This document shows, in pieces, positions 31,330 through 43,640 of a stretch of DNA of 64,000 bases. How positions within the stretch are numbered: position 1 is the stretch's first letter; the number at the start of each line of letters is the position of its first letter. The DNA comes from Mauremys mutica (taxonomy: Eukaryota > Chordata > Testudines > Geoemydidae). The notes beneath the pieces are model-generated. The model saw only the letters and a program-made list of their open reading frames with translations, was not told where the DNA came from and searched no databases. Made by a program: the position numbers and the translations under genes. Location: NCBI RefSeq assembly GCF_020497125.1, contig NC_059072.1, forward strand, positions 72,485,697 to 72,549,696. Direction: 5' to 3'.

Positions 31330-31985
31330 GTACAAAATCAGACAACATTGCACAGACATAACATGTTGGGGCAGGGGTAACAATATATTTAATAAAAGCA
31401 TAAATAGGAGAAAAGGGGAAATAGAGAGTGGTGGGAGAGGGAGGGAAAAAGTGGAGCGGTCAGGTGGAATGAAAGTCTGTCATCTGAGCTACTCGGCATT
31501 CTTTATTCAAATGCTATTCAAGAAACAGGGTTCAAATGTCTTCAAATTCATATAATTGCTTTTTACATCAATAAAACTATTCTTTCTTTTGCTGCTAACT
31601 CAGACAGGCCCAAATACCTCCGCTCTATTCTGAGCGTAAGCCTACTCCTCCATCTTTGTAAAATCATTTGCTTGGCTATCATTGCAGCCTTGTGGTAGAA
31701 TTAAATCCAATGCAGTAGGTACATAACCTAAGATATAATTTTCAGCTGAGGTTTAGTTGCTGAAGTCAGGCACTATTTTCACTCTTGTGTCCACCTCTTT
31801 CCACAGCTGCCTGACTCTGGAACAGTCCTGTAGCATATACATCAGGGTTCCTTTTCCTTGATGACAGCGCAACAAATGGTAAGGCACAAGGCTGCCAATT
31901 TGCACAACTCTGTGGCATCCAATACATTTTGAATAGACTCTCTTGCTGTAATAACATAGGCTGAGATCCACTGAAGCATTTTTAA
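31330..31985 (-). pseudogene. L1-like LINE 3' end (decayed)
   Basis: The minus-strand frame 31971-31753 contains CHQGKGTLMYMLQDC followed by LWKEV, which resembles the C-terminal cysteine motif of L1-type ORF2 proteins. The plus-strand left part shares 'caaatgtcttcaaattcata' with 47560-47760, presumably the 3' UTR of the same family. Heavily mutated. Assignment to L1 is tentative. Confidence 0.45.
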
Positions 31986-32334
31986 CATTCCATAATATGC
32001 TCTACCATTATCTGTTCAGGGCTGTCATAACTCCCCTTCCCATGCTTTCACAAGCAACTCCACATCAATGGAGTTCCTCTTCATTAGTAAGGCAGACAGA
32101 GTGGACATGGGCCTGGGGAGTTTCTAAAGCATTTCCAAGGTTCTGGGGCCTCTGGCAGTCCTAGGGCCTTCGGACCAAACCGACACATTAGCAAGTTTTT
32201 AGTTTTAAGTATGCTTAGGGTGGCAGGTCATATTGTCACTTTAGTGTTAGAAAAGAGACTAAATGGAAAATTTTAATGCCCGTTTAGCATTCACATAGCT
32301 AAAGCCTGGTCTAACAGCTGTTCCCTGGCATGCA
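31986..32334. other. No gene seen
   Basis: No clear coding or repeat structure. Confidence 0.4.
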
Positions 32335-32455
32335 GGAGGCTCTGGGAGGGAGGGGCAGGACTTGAGTTGATCAGCGGGCCCCACGGACCCCCGGGAGTAC
32401 CCTCACAGACCCCCAGGGGTCTGCGGACCCCAGTTTGAGAAACGCTGCTATAATA
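32335..32455 (-). repeat. hAT-like repeat fragment
   Basis: Read in reverse it begins 'gcagcgtttctcaaactggg' and continues with repeated 'gacccctggggg'-like units. The CAGnGTTTCTCAAACT start is typical of hAT-derived repeats. The other end was not found. Confidence 0.5.
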
Positions 32456-33433
32456 GTTCTTTTTCATCTCCAGTGTATATGAGTCACTGAATGCAGGATA
32501 CTCTCCTTTATCTGAAGACCTGTGAGTATGTCAGGTATTTTAAATTATGGAGGGGTATTACAAGGATTCCACTATGTTGCAGCATCACTGTTGATGCCAT
32601 ACTCTTCTTAGAAGCTCACCTTCCCCTTTAAAATGCCTATGGGTAGGTTTGATATTTCATGATGCTTGAATTTGTCCTTCCTTTCACCCCCACATAGAAT
32701 TTACATTGAACATGCACTGTACTCATGGTAATATATTGTGGGAGGTTGTGTATAAGAGGCAGGCAAATAGTTGGTCAGTAGCAAAAAAAAAAAAAGGATC
32801 ATAATGGATGTTCAGCCTTTCAGATTCTCTCTGATGTTGAAGATGGACATTTTAGTCGGCATTATAAGATGTTTAACACTTGATGGTTAGCTAATTCTTC
32901 TGAACCTGCTACAGTGAGCATGAAAAAATACAACTTGCAAAATAAATTAAGCAAATTATAGTGAGGGCTACAAAGAAGAAAATTATGTGTTGTCATCAGC
33001 TTAGGCAATAGAATCATTTTAATAACTTTCTCCATTAATTTTGTCATTCCCTTTGTGACTTGTACATTTCTGTTGGATGACTAAACATTCTAATTGTTTA
33101 GAAAGGCACAGATTAAAAGTTTTTTGCGCATAAATTAAAGATTTCTCAAGCACACTATGTTTAGTTTCTAATTCTTTGTTGTTTTCTCTTACTATTCATT
33201 TAAGATTCAAAGATCAAGAATAAAATTCCAGCTGAAAAGGCAGCCAGTGTTTAATTTGTACACGAATCCACTTGGGCAATTGATGTTTTGTTTCCAGCTG
33301 ACAACACTGACAAGAATATATAGTCTTTTGTCTTGTAATTATATTAGCCTGGGAAGATAGCCCAGTGGAGCAGGTCACACTATTATGATTTCAAAAGAGG
33401 TCTTTTCAAATGCTGAGCTGCTAGAAGTGAAGA
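32456..33433. other. No gene seen
   Basis: AT-rich. At about 33350, 'gatagcccagtggagcagg' resembles an A-box, but no SINE could be completed. Confidence 0.4.
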
Positions 33434-33524
33434 ATGCAGTCTGCTAAGCCAGATAGCTGCGTAACCAATGGGTGTTGGTCAGCCATGGAGTTGGAGCAGG
33501 AAGACGATGGGGAAGAAAAAGATG
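33434..33524 (+). CDS. Candidate first coding exon of a host gene (weak)
   Basis: An ATG at 33434 with an in-frame TGA two codons upstream opens a 30-codon frame that ends at a consensus donor, GATG|GTAAGT (33525). A second in-frame ATG at 33485 has an ideal Kozak context (GCCATGG) and is followed by an acidic stretch MELEQEDDGEEKD. Without splicing the frame stops at once (TAG). This is what a real 5' coding exon would look like, but a match of this size can arise by chance, I recognise no protein, and no acceptor partner is visible nearby. Confidence 0.2.
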
Positions 33525-36500
33525 GTAAGTAGCCAAAAACCTGTGTTTGAAAACACATGAGCAACTGCAGGCCTAAGGAACTGTGGACAACCATAGAGCT
33601 TCCCTAGTGACACAAAGTATTGTTAGAAAAGAGACTCCACCAGGGTTGTAACAATTTTCAGATGAAGCCACTAAGCAACAATTCATAAACAGCTATGATG
33701 TGCCTCCTTTCCCCAACCCCTTCTAGCACCCTGATCTTTTCTGGCCACCCTGTGCTGTGTCTGTCCTAACACATGCCACCCTCAGACAAACAAAACCAAA
33801 TCAGTGATTCTGCCCCTTCAAATGTTTGGTGTTTTGCTAAAAGCTGGGCAAAATTCTTAAGACAAAACATTTTTTGCCTCAAAAATTCAGATTTGATCAA
33901 CCAATATATTTCACAAATCCATGTAAAATTTGCCAATTTTTTTCCACTTTAAAGCATTTTTCCTACTTTGATTCAAAACAAAGTTATTTTGAATTTTACT
34001 TTGATTTTATTGAGTTTTTTAAAAAAGTTAAAAAAAAATACAAAAAAAAACCCTCAAAACATTCTGTTCACCCCAAAATGATTTTTTTTTTGTTCAGCCA
34101 CCAAACCAAAATATTGGTTATTTACACAGCTCCTTTCTTCACTCACCATGATTTCTATTCCATTCCCCGTCTGCTGCCTGGGATGCTCTGGCAAACAAGC
34201 ACAACTGTTGCTGGTTGTCAAAAGGCTACTTATGCCTATTGCTACTCTCCTGTATTCCTCTCACAACTTGCTTCTGCAGGGCCACTGGAGGGGATGTTGG
34301 AAGGTAACAGGCCGACAGTTCAGCAGGTGACTTCAATGAAGTTTTACTCTGCTTCCTCTACTCCCTTTCTGCAATGAGGATGGGATCTGGCAGGGTTTTT
34401 TTACTTCCTCTGGTGCCTCAATCTTTCTCATTTTCCTTGTTCTCTATCTCTCCCATTTTATGCAACCCCTTTGCTTCTCTCTTCACTCTGAGTTCTCCTT
34501 TACCCCCCTAAGTCAGACCCTTCATTGCTTTCACCACTGTTTCCCTTCTTGTCTTTCATTTTCCCTTTTCTATTTCCTCTTTGCCAGTTTCTCCTGTTTT
34601 TTCCTCTAAATTTCTCTGTTGATTCTTCCATTGTTTTATCGTCTCTCTGTTTTCTTTCTCTTTGCCGTATTTTCTCTTATTCTTCATCTTTACCAGCACA
34701 GTTACACAGCAAGAGAAATCCTCTTAACTTTGATGATCAGCCTTTGCCAAGTGCTATATTCTGTAATTGATGATGTCTTTGTGGTATGTCCTGCCTCTGT
34801 GGTACAGTAGACACTCATTAGTAGCAACATCTTGGTGCCCTTTTGCTATGTTGCTCCTAAACGGCTATTGCTATTATGGGGAGTGTCCACAAGTCTCAGT
34901 AGGGAAGGTGTTCCCTGGGGAAATGTTGCTCGTGAGCAGTGGTTGCTGCAAAAAAAAAAGTCTACGTAATGTGACAGAGGGGATGTTATGGTGCCTATGG
35001 GGATTAGTTGCCACGAATTACCCTTGTATGCCGCCCAAAGATGTAGACAATGACTGTATCTTCCTCCAAGCAAGAAGGTAGAAAAGTAGCTTTCAGATGG
35101 AAGAGAGCAGCATGAAAGGGGACATTTAGAAGGTATATTCTTGCTTTGAGATGGGTTACCTTACTGGGGGATCTCTGCCATAACAAAGCATGCTTACACA
35201 TAACAATGTTGTGGTACAGACGGTACTGCATGACAATTGATTATTTAAAAAGAAAAAGAGGCCAATCAGATTAAAAACATAAAATGAAATTATTTACATA
35301 ATCAAAGAGTATGTCAGGTAATTTCACTTAGTTGTCTCTTCTAATTTTAGTTTCCATTGTTTAAAAATGTAGCTACTTACCAATTTTATCCTTTGACAAA
35401 TGAGGAAAAATTGATTTTATTCTGTGGTTCTAACAATACTTGAAATACGTACATTTTGTTCACTTTTTGTATATTGTGACCATCAGTGATTCAGGTGCAT
35501 CGGGAATAGGTTTTGTTTGTGTATTTATGTTCTAATTCTGTAGCAACTCAGTAAAATAATATTTATTTTTTATTCAGGTCCTATATAAAGATGATCACTT
35601 TTTGTTACAGTTCCACAATTACAATAGTGATAATTTCTCATTTAGAAGCCAACAGGCATTTCCCAAAAGATTTCTCTTCTTTCAAAGTATATCAGGTTTG
35701 GATTTAAATATGTTGACAATGTCCCTTTAAAGATGCACAATCCAACATACCTTCTCTGAAAGTCAGTATCAAAAATGGGTTGTTTTTTAAGGAACTACAG
35801 TAAGTGATTATTTCTTTTAACAAAGCACACTAGGTCATAAATGTCAGATTTGCAAACAAACAGTTTCTTTCAAACTGATATGGGTGGCAAACTGATATAG
35901 GTGGCAAACTGTTCTGTGCAGAGCATCCATTTGTATAGATTTTTGAACACTGAAAAGAAACAAAAACAAAACTGAACATTATTAAATACCAACACATTCA
36001 ACAGAAAGCTTAATATTACAAACCAGTGAAGAAAGATTTTGTCCTTTCAGGCTGAGACTAAACGTATGGTTTGCTAACACAGATTACACAACAAGCTGAA
36101 TCCAACTAACATTTATTCAAAAACAGCATTGTCATAAAAAAAACACTGTACATTTTAGAATACAGTACAAAAAACAGTGCCTGTTTGTGTACCAATCCAC
36201 TTCCTGTGTCTATCTTGGTAGCTTGTAGATCCAATCAGCATAGTAAATGAGAACCATAAACAAATATGTCCCTCATAAAACCACAAGTAGACCCCATAAA
36301 AATCTACATTGATTTGCTATTTTATTGGTTTATTGGCAATTGTCAGCTGGCAAATGTTATGAACTGTATCAGGTTGATTATGGTATATGGGTGATAATCC
36401 TCAAAGCTGCAACGACATGAATCCCACTTTAGTACTCCTGCTGGAAGAATGAAGTAGCTCTGTTGGGAGCTGCTTTGTTAAAGTCAGGCCTACTCCACAT

Positions 36501-36894
36501 TTTGAAATATCCTTGATAGCCTAAATAAAATGTTTGAGAGCTTGCTATAGTAACTACCAAAAGATAAGCTGATGATCAGCATCCAGACACTTTGACATGT
36601 ACCCGTCACTAATATTTTTAAACTTATATTTTGTTGTGTTGGGGGTGTCTGAATAAATAAGATGAGACCACAATTGTCAAAAAACCTTATGCTGTCAGAG
36701 CCTTCCTCGCAAAGCAGTGCCTGTCTCTTTATAGAGCAACCACCCCTCTCCCCACACAGTTCAAAAGAACATTTTGTTTTAATTTCATTTCCATTTCCTC
36801 CATCTCAAGCCATGTTCACCTGCAACGCTGCTAAACTCTGGATCTACCAATCCCATGAGGCAATGCATTACTGTTGGTAGATGCAGTTTATTGT
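33525..36894. other. No gene seen
   Basis: Long AT-rich stretch. About 33840-34130 and 34500-34700 are simple-sequence-like (A/T-rich, then T/C-rich) and give spurious ORFs. A small local duplication ('gataTgggtggcaaact') lies near 35879-35910. No known repeat ends were found. Confidence 0.4.
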
Positions 36895-39255
36895 TGAACT
36901 GATTTGAAATTAAATGTTTTGAGTCTGTTCAACAAATCAGAATGAAGCATTTTGATTCAGGAATATCAGAATGTTCTGTTTTAATAAAACATGTCAAAAA
37001 TAACCTGTTTTTCCCTTTCCAATTCAAATTATTTCAAAATATTTCCTTCAGTGAAAAATGTTGACATTTCAACTTTCTCCTGATCCGAGATGAAAGCAAA
37101 CATTGAAATACTGGAATTTTGGATTTTTCGCTTAGCTCTGCTTATATCAAAGATGCACTAAATGACTTCAGCTGGTAAGTTGTTAGTGGTTTGGAAGGTT
37201 GCTAAAAGTGAAACATCTATAAACATCACATTTTATGGTATAAATCTTCAGTTTAGAAAAAAGTTATGAAATCATGCACATGGAGAAAAAAAATAAAAAC
37301 TGTAGAATTTATTTGAGAGGTCAAGTGCTGTTTCAACCAAGATGTTCAGTACCTTGTAGGAGTTGCTCAGGTTTTGGTTCCCGGTTGTTTGTATGCTTAC
37401 TTGGATAGCCCCTTTTTTTTGTGTATGACCATATGCATATTCATGACAATGCCAAGGGGAGACAGCAGTGATACAATCACATTCTAGAATACTTCCATAA
37501 ATCACTCACAATACAATTTAGGATATTAGATTGTAACAACAACATTCAGTTGAACAATCATCACTCAGTCAAATAAAAAATGCTCATTCTAGACAACTGG
37601 GAGGGCTTCTTAAAATAAGAGATTTTTATAACTAAATAATGTAGGTACCTTTTCAATGGGTTTTAATACTGGAGGGTTGTGCCCCCAAAACCCAGCCCTT
37701 CACCCCAAAATATAGGTGGCTTTCTCTATAACTGTCATCAGAAAAATATTGAAAGTTAGCAGAATAATGAGCCAATTTCTATGGAAATAGTCTCGTTATT
37801 ATTTAATCAAGCCAGCAACTAAGCGATTCATGAACGGCCTGTTGAAATTCAATAAGCAGTTCATGAATCTCTCAGTTCAGGATGTCTGAAGGAAAAAAGC
37901 GCAAAAAAAAACCACCCACAGGAATCAGTAAATACTTTGTGTCAATGACGAATGTCACCCAATTTACTTCAAAGCAGTTATGAAGCTCCTTAGTACCTCT
38001 GCTCATTCTGAATCCACTTAAAATCATTGTAGCGTTGCTCAATAAATATGACATCTATAGCTATATGCTGAAAATATTTATTATTTGTATTGCGGTAGCA
38101 TGTAGGAGCTTCATTCATGGATCTACTGCCCATTGTGCTTGTACAAATCTGGAACAAAAAGACAAGCCCTTGCACAAAATTGCTTATAGACATGAACGTG
38201 GCCTATGGTGCTTAGGTTGCTAGGAGGGGAAACTTACCATCCTTCCTTCATTGCTGCCACCATCTATTCTCCCACTGAAATTTGGGAGTATGTTGAGTAA
38301 AGTTGAAAGCTTAGCTGTACTCAAGGGTAGGAATTGAGACATTAGAATAAAGCTGTCACATGTACATCTAATGGGAATTATTCCCATGTGAGAGAATTAT
38401 TTTTAATTGTCCTGGCCTCAACTCCAGAGGAGGAAGATGTCCTCCACCATTATCCTTATGTTGTGTGTGTGGAAACATTTAAGATTTTACACTCTTCTTC
38501 TTTAAAGAACAAACATAAAAAGAGACATGCTTCTGAGCTAAAGACTATTCCACTAATGTTTCCACAGAGTGATCTTAGTAGTCTATTAAACATTTATAAT
38601 CAACTGAAGCTTAAAATAGGTAAATGAAGGAATAAGATTTGCATTGTATCTAAGCTCATTGCGCAGAATGAACCCAGGCAGCTAAAACAGATTTCCAGAA
38701 GAGTGGTACTGACTCCTTGGGGACTTGAAGCTTATCCACCTTACTATCATTTCTGCCACCACCTAGTCTCCTACCCGATAAAGGTAGGAGGAAAAGGAAG
38801 AAACTGAGGAGAGAGCGGGAAGGATGGAACACAGCTTGCCACTGGAACAAATGACACACATTGAATTCTATCGGTGTTCTGTTCCTGTTTTCAGACGGGT
38901 GATGTGCACAGCTTTTTTTAAAATGTAAAAAAAAAAAAAGTAATCCTGACTGCTTTGCTCTTGAGTTGCATCAGTTTTCTGTCTCCTTTCATCTTTTTTT
39001 AATTCAAAGTATAAATGTAGTTCCATTGCTTTAACAGAGCACAAAAAGAATCCTTGTGATGTTTTACCAAGGCAAAAATACATTCTCTCTCTCTCAAACA
39101 AACACACGTTCTTTATTATCATTGCTAGCTTTAGAATAATAAAAGCACAACTACCACCTTAATCACAGAACTCAGAAGAAATATGGTTGTTTTCCAGATC
39201 ATTCTGGATGTACTGTGGCTATTGAAGTCAGTGAAAATTCAGCTTGCGCATTAGT
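36895..39255. other. No gene; possible AT-rich repeat
   Basis: About 36895-37145 is rich in 'aaaatttt'/'gaaatt' words, like some old MITEs, but ends were not defined. The rest has an A run (38930-38939) and a CT run (about 39086-39096). Confidence 0.35.
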
Positions 39256-39341
39256 CCCATATCCTCAAAGATATTTAGCCACCTAACTCTCACTGAAATC
39301 AATGGGAATTAGGCACCTAAATACCTTTGAGAATCTGGGCC
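39256..39341. repeat. Palindromic MITE (GGCCCAGAT family), second copy
   Basis: From 'atcctcaaagatatttagcc' to 'ctttgagaatctgggcc', matching the palindrome at 17216-17303 with more divergence. Confidence 0.7.
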
Positions 39342-39988
39342 TACGTGCTTTGCTGAATATGGATGAACCGCTGGATCTGGGCCATGGTGCTTATACAAAT
39401 TTGATTACAAAGGTGATGACAGCATGTTGTAGGCAAATAAAAAATAAACTAGGTAATAAACAAGGCTACGTACACAGGGATTTTGTATACAATGAAAATG
39501 AAAGCTGAGAACTGTCTGTAGAAAATAGCTGGGCTTTCTTCAACTTCTACCTTCTCTAGAGTTAAACCAGGCTGCTTGCTGTCAGAGCAAATCATGTGTT
39601 CACAGTCTCTCTCTCTCTCTATGCTTATATCTGCCCTCTTGATTATTGTAACCTGCTTTGTAGGAGGAGGTCTTTCTACAAACAACCTCTTCTCCATTTT
39701 GGATTCTTTGTTTCTAGTGGTGCAGAGAGCAGCCAAAAGCAGGGAAGATTTTACCCCAAAGAAAAAGGGAAATAAAGACATTGTGCAACTTTCCTATTGG
39801 TCCTAGTAACTAGTGGGATCCTTGATACTGTGTTGCTACCTCAGAGTTTTAATTAATGGGAAGGTTTGGATTGCCTGATCATCCATAAGAAACTATGGAG
39901 GAGAAGGATATTGGCTTTTCTACCATCCGGTTTCTTGTCCTAGTTTGTTAGAATGAGGCAGATTTTCACTTCTAGGCATCTGTCTCCC
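39342..39988. other. No gene; microsatellite
   Basis: A (CT)n run at about 39606-39621. Otherwise nothing recognisable. Confidence 0.45.
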
Positions 39989-40586
39989 TGTCACGGGGCC
40001 AGTATACTCCATCCCCCTGGAGGCAAAGGAAGGGAGGGATAGGCCCACAGTTAAAGTCAGTGGTCCAATGGCCAGTCGGGGGGGGGCGGTTTGATGTGCC
40101 ACCCCCCAAAGGGGGCAGCTGGGTAAGGGGACACAGGTCCTTCCTGCTCCACCACGTCCCAGTCCAGGGCCCAGGTAGTGGCAAATGGATTCACCACTAA
40201 GTCAGCGGGGAATCCACCCACAACACACCGACTGCTGCCAGAACACTGGCTAGTCCCTCCCTGGGCTACTTCTTACCATGACTCCTGCAGTTGAAGTCGA
40301 GGTGTCTTCAGAGTCTCTGGGCTCCTCAGGTGGCAACTGCAATCTCCCTGGGGTGTCCACAAGTACATGGGCCCCTGCCTGGGCTTCAGCATCTCCTGCT
40401 CCTGGGATCCTGGCTGCTTCTCAGCTGGTGTCAGCAGGGTCCATTCTTCCTCCTCAGCAGCCAGCCCAGACTGACCCTTTTATAATGCAGCATCACTTGG
40501 AGCATGCCCAACATGTGGCTTCTGCTGCTAAGGAGCACTGCTTTAGCCCCTTTCTCTCCAGTGTGGGGGCAGTACACCCCGTCACA
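39989..40586 (-). mobile_element. Solo LTR
   Basis: A 598-bp block from TGTCACGGGG to CCCCGTCACA. On the minus strand a TATA-like 'attataaaagggtc' occurs (about 40475-40490), which sets the orientation. Flanks ctccc and ctctt agree only partly, so the target duplication is decayed or the edges are slightly off. ORFs in it are shadows. Confidence 0.65.
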
Positions 40587-40699
40587 CTCTTCCATGCTTA
40601 TTTCCTCTAATTGGGTAAAATCAGAAATTCTGCAGTCCCTCCCACAAACTGATCCCCGGGTACACAGACCCTCTATCCCAGGATTGCATCACTATTAAG

Positions 40700-41290
40700 T
40701 ATTATGCCTTGGAAGGGCTGCAGTTTCTAACAATAATAGCAGAAACACTCAAGGGAGGGGAGTCACATGACCAAACAGAATTAGCTGATAAAAGGGCTAG
40801 TTCTGTCTGTGTTCAGTCAGAAGAGACACCAGTAGGGAGCAAATGTGGTAGAGGCAGGAAGTGCTTGGAGACTCTTGGCCTCACAAACAGCCAAAAAGGG
40901 CAGAGAGGGGAACACTAAAGGTTAGGAAAGCTCTGGGAAAGGTCTCTCTAGGCAGAGAGTTCCCTTGCTCAAAGGACTCTGTGGAACTGAGAGAGACCCA
41001 AGGCCTAAAGCCCCAAAACAAGACTAAGCAGGAAGGAATCCCTGATGCAATGGTAACTTGCAAGCCCTAGGTAAGGGATCAAAGACTTGGGGAGTCCTGG
41101 TGGGTTGGAAAGCCTGGAGAAGGGCCAGAAGGATAGTGGGAGCCCTGAGCTTAAGGTGAAGCATGGAAAAATATTTGTATTTTGTTAGCATTTTTATGAT
41201 TTGGCTTGAGGACTAAATAATTTAGAAGCACTGGACCTTAGCCATCTGAGAGCAGGAGACTGAAGCCTCTGGAGCTGGAAGAGGGAAAAC
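40700..41290 (+). mobile_element. Probable LTR remnant
   Basis: 'agctgataaaagggctagtt' at about 40783 looks like an LTR TATA region, followed by a purine-rich stretch typical of vertebrate LTR R/U5 regions. No clear ends. Confidence 0.35.
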
Positions 41291-41309
41291 TGTGGCACAG
41301 AGCACTAGG

Positions 41310-41845
41310 TTAGAGGCCTGCTTGGGCCCAATTTTAAAGCCCAATGTGGATCTGAACCTGAGCTGAGCACAGCCGACCTGAACCTGACCCTAGGCTGTCG
41401 AGTTGTTTTTAGAACCAACCCGACCCTGACAGTTCCCCCTGAACCTATGACAGTGCTGCCACTGCTGCTTCATCCTTGGAGCTTGGCCTGGTAGGAGTTT
41501 CCCACTCAGTGCACTCCATGCCTGTGATCCATCTCTGGCCACCTCCTGCCCCTGGGGTCAGTGCAGTGAATGTATGGCCTGCTCCTGCCAGCTGCTGCTG
41601 TCTTGCTGCAGAGTTAGAAGTGCTGAGACTCTTCAGTGCACACACACACGGCAATACACACAGCACAGCGAGGTGGCAGCAGCCAGAAGGAAAAGGGCAC
41701 GTACTTATTGACCCATGGATGATCATAGATGACCTGACCCAACCTTGAGAGGGTTGGATTGTTTTCAGATCAGGACCAACCTGAATCTGACACTTGAAGT
41801 CACTGGGTCCTGTCAGGCTTGGGTTGTATGTCAAGGCCCAGGGTT
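41310..41845. mobile_element. Candidate DNA transposon with inverted ends
   Basis: The left end 'aggcctgcttgggcccaa' and the reverse complement of the right end 'gggccttgacatacaaccca' are loosely inverted, and 'cctgaacctgac' words recur near both ends in opposite orientation. No target duplication was demonstrated. Confidence 0.35.
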
Positions 41846-42507
41846 CCAAGGTGAGTGAGTTACACTTGCCTCAACTGCTTGTTTGTATGTTTATTTTTAA
41901 GTCGTGGTAGCTGTGGGAGAAAGTGCTCTTTAAAAAACACCTAGTGGGACATATTAAGGGGTGGAAAGAATTGCCTCGCTAAGCATTTTGTAACATTTTT
42001 TTAGGGCTGTCAAGCGATTAAAATATTAATGATGATTAATCACGCTGTTAAACAATAGTAGAATACCCTTTAAATATTTTGGGATGTTTTCCACATTTTC
42101 AAATATATTGATTTCAATTACAACACAGCATACAAATTTATTTTTATTACAAATATTTGCACCGTAAGGAACAAAAGAAATAGTATTTTAAATTAACCTA
42201 ATATGAGTACTGTAGTGCAAACTCTTTATCATGAAAGTTGAACTTACAAATGTAGAATTATGTACAAAAACACTGTATTCAAAAATAAAATAATGTAAAA
42301 TGTTAGAGCCTACAAATCCACTCAGTCCTACTTCTTGTTCAGCCAATTGCTCAGACAAACAAGTTTGTTTACATTTGCAGGAGACAATGCTGCCCACTTC
42401 CTGTTTACAATGTCACCTGAAAGTGAGAACAGGTGTTCGCATGGCACTGTTGTAGCCAGTGTTGCAAGATATTTACGTGCCAGATGCGCTAAAGATTCAT
42501 ATGTCCC

Positions 42508-42834
42508 TTAATGCTTCAACCACCATTCCAGAGGACATGTGTCCATGCTGATGACGGGTTCTGCTCGATAACGATCCAAAGCAGCATGGACCGACGCATG
42601 TTCATTTTCATCATCTAAGTCAGATGCCACCAGCAGAAGGTTGACTTTTTTTTTGGTTGGTTTGGGTTCTGTAGTTTCTGCATCACACTGTTGCTCTTTT
42701 AAGGCTTCTGAAAGCATGCTCCACACCTCGTCCATCTCAGATTTCGGAAGGCACTTCAGATTCTTAACTCTTGAGTCGAGTGCTGTAGCTATTTTTAGAA
42801 ATCTCACATGGGTACCTTCTTTGCGTTTTGTCAA
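42508..42834 (-). pseudogene. hAT transposase fragment (centre and left arm)
   Basis: A 108-codon open frame: LKIATALDSRVKNLKCLP (typical of hAT transposases, before the C-terminal domain), then a Lys- and acid-rich linker and SMDTCPLEWW, where the dimerisation domain should begin; it stops shortly after. Both the catalytic core upstream and the rest of the C-terminal domain are missing from this frame. Confidence 0.75.
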
Positions 42835-43007
42835 ATGTGCAGTGAAAATGTTCTTAAAATGAACAATATGTGCTGGGTTATCATCCGAGACTGCTATAAC
42901 ATGAAATATATGGCAGAATGTGGGTAAAACAAAGAATAGGAGACAAACAATTCTCCCCCAAGGAGTTCAGTCACAAATTTAATTAATGCATTATTTTTTT
43001 AGTGAGT

Positions 43008-43147
43008 GTCATCAGCATGGAAGCATGTCCTCTGGAATGGTGGCCAAACCATGAAGGGGCATATGAATGCTTAGCATATCTGGCATGTAAATATCTTGCA
43101 ATTCCAGCTACAAAAGTGGCATATGAACGTCTGTTCTCGCTTTCAGG
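43008..43147 (+). pseudogene. hAT transposase C-terminal fragment (right arm)
   Basis: The plus-strand frame reads MEACPLEWWPNHEGAYE and then YLAIPATKVAYERLFSLS, the hallmark hAT dimerisation motif. It overlaps the homologous stretch encoded on the minus strand of the left arm, showing that the arms are an inverted duplication. Confidence 0.8.
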
Positions 43148-43640
43148 TAAATAAGAAGCGGGCAGAATTATCTCCGTAAATGTTCAATCGCTAAGACAAA
43201 CAAGTTCCTTTACAAGACTTAGGGCTGAGTGGACTTGTAGGCTCTAAAGTTTTACATTGTTTTGTTTTTGAGTGCAGTTATGTAACAAAAAAAAACCCCA
43301 CATTTGTAAGTTGCACTTTCATGATAAAGAAATTGCACTACAGAACTTGTTTGAGGTGAATTGAAAAATACTATTTCTTTTGTTTATCTTTTTTATAATG
43401 TAAAGATTTATAATAAAAAATAATAACATAAAGTGAGCACTGTTCACTTTATATTTTGTGTTGTCATTGAAATCAATATACTTAAAAATGTAGAAAAACA
43501 TCCACAAATATTTAATAAATTTCAGTTGGTATTCTATTGTTTAACAGTGTGGTTTAAACTGCAATCAATCACAATTTTTTCAATTGCAATTCATTTTTTG
43601 AGTTAATCACATGAGTTAACTGCGATTAATCAACAGCCCA

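Larger units (their letters stand above)
42002..43640. mobile_element. Fold-back hAT element
   Basis: A 1.64-kb element starting TAGGGCTGTCAAGCGATTAA and ending with the inverse (reverse complement TGGGCTGTTGATTAATCGC). Long inverted arms (about 42002-42555 and 43008-43640) surround a unique centre of about 450 bp. Flanks acattttt and acttttta agree at 6 of 8 positions. Both arms carry hAT transposase C-terminal sequence. I recall this as an abundant turtle hAT family. As drawn here it is non-autonomous. Confidence 0.8.

Noticed and set aside
33874..34377. 167-codon plus-strand ORF
   Set aside because: AT-rich low-complexity translation (Phe/Lys-rich) without domain or splice context.
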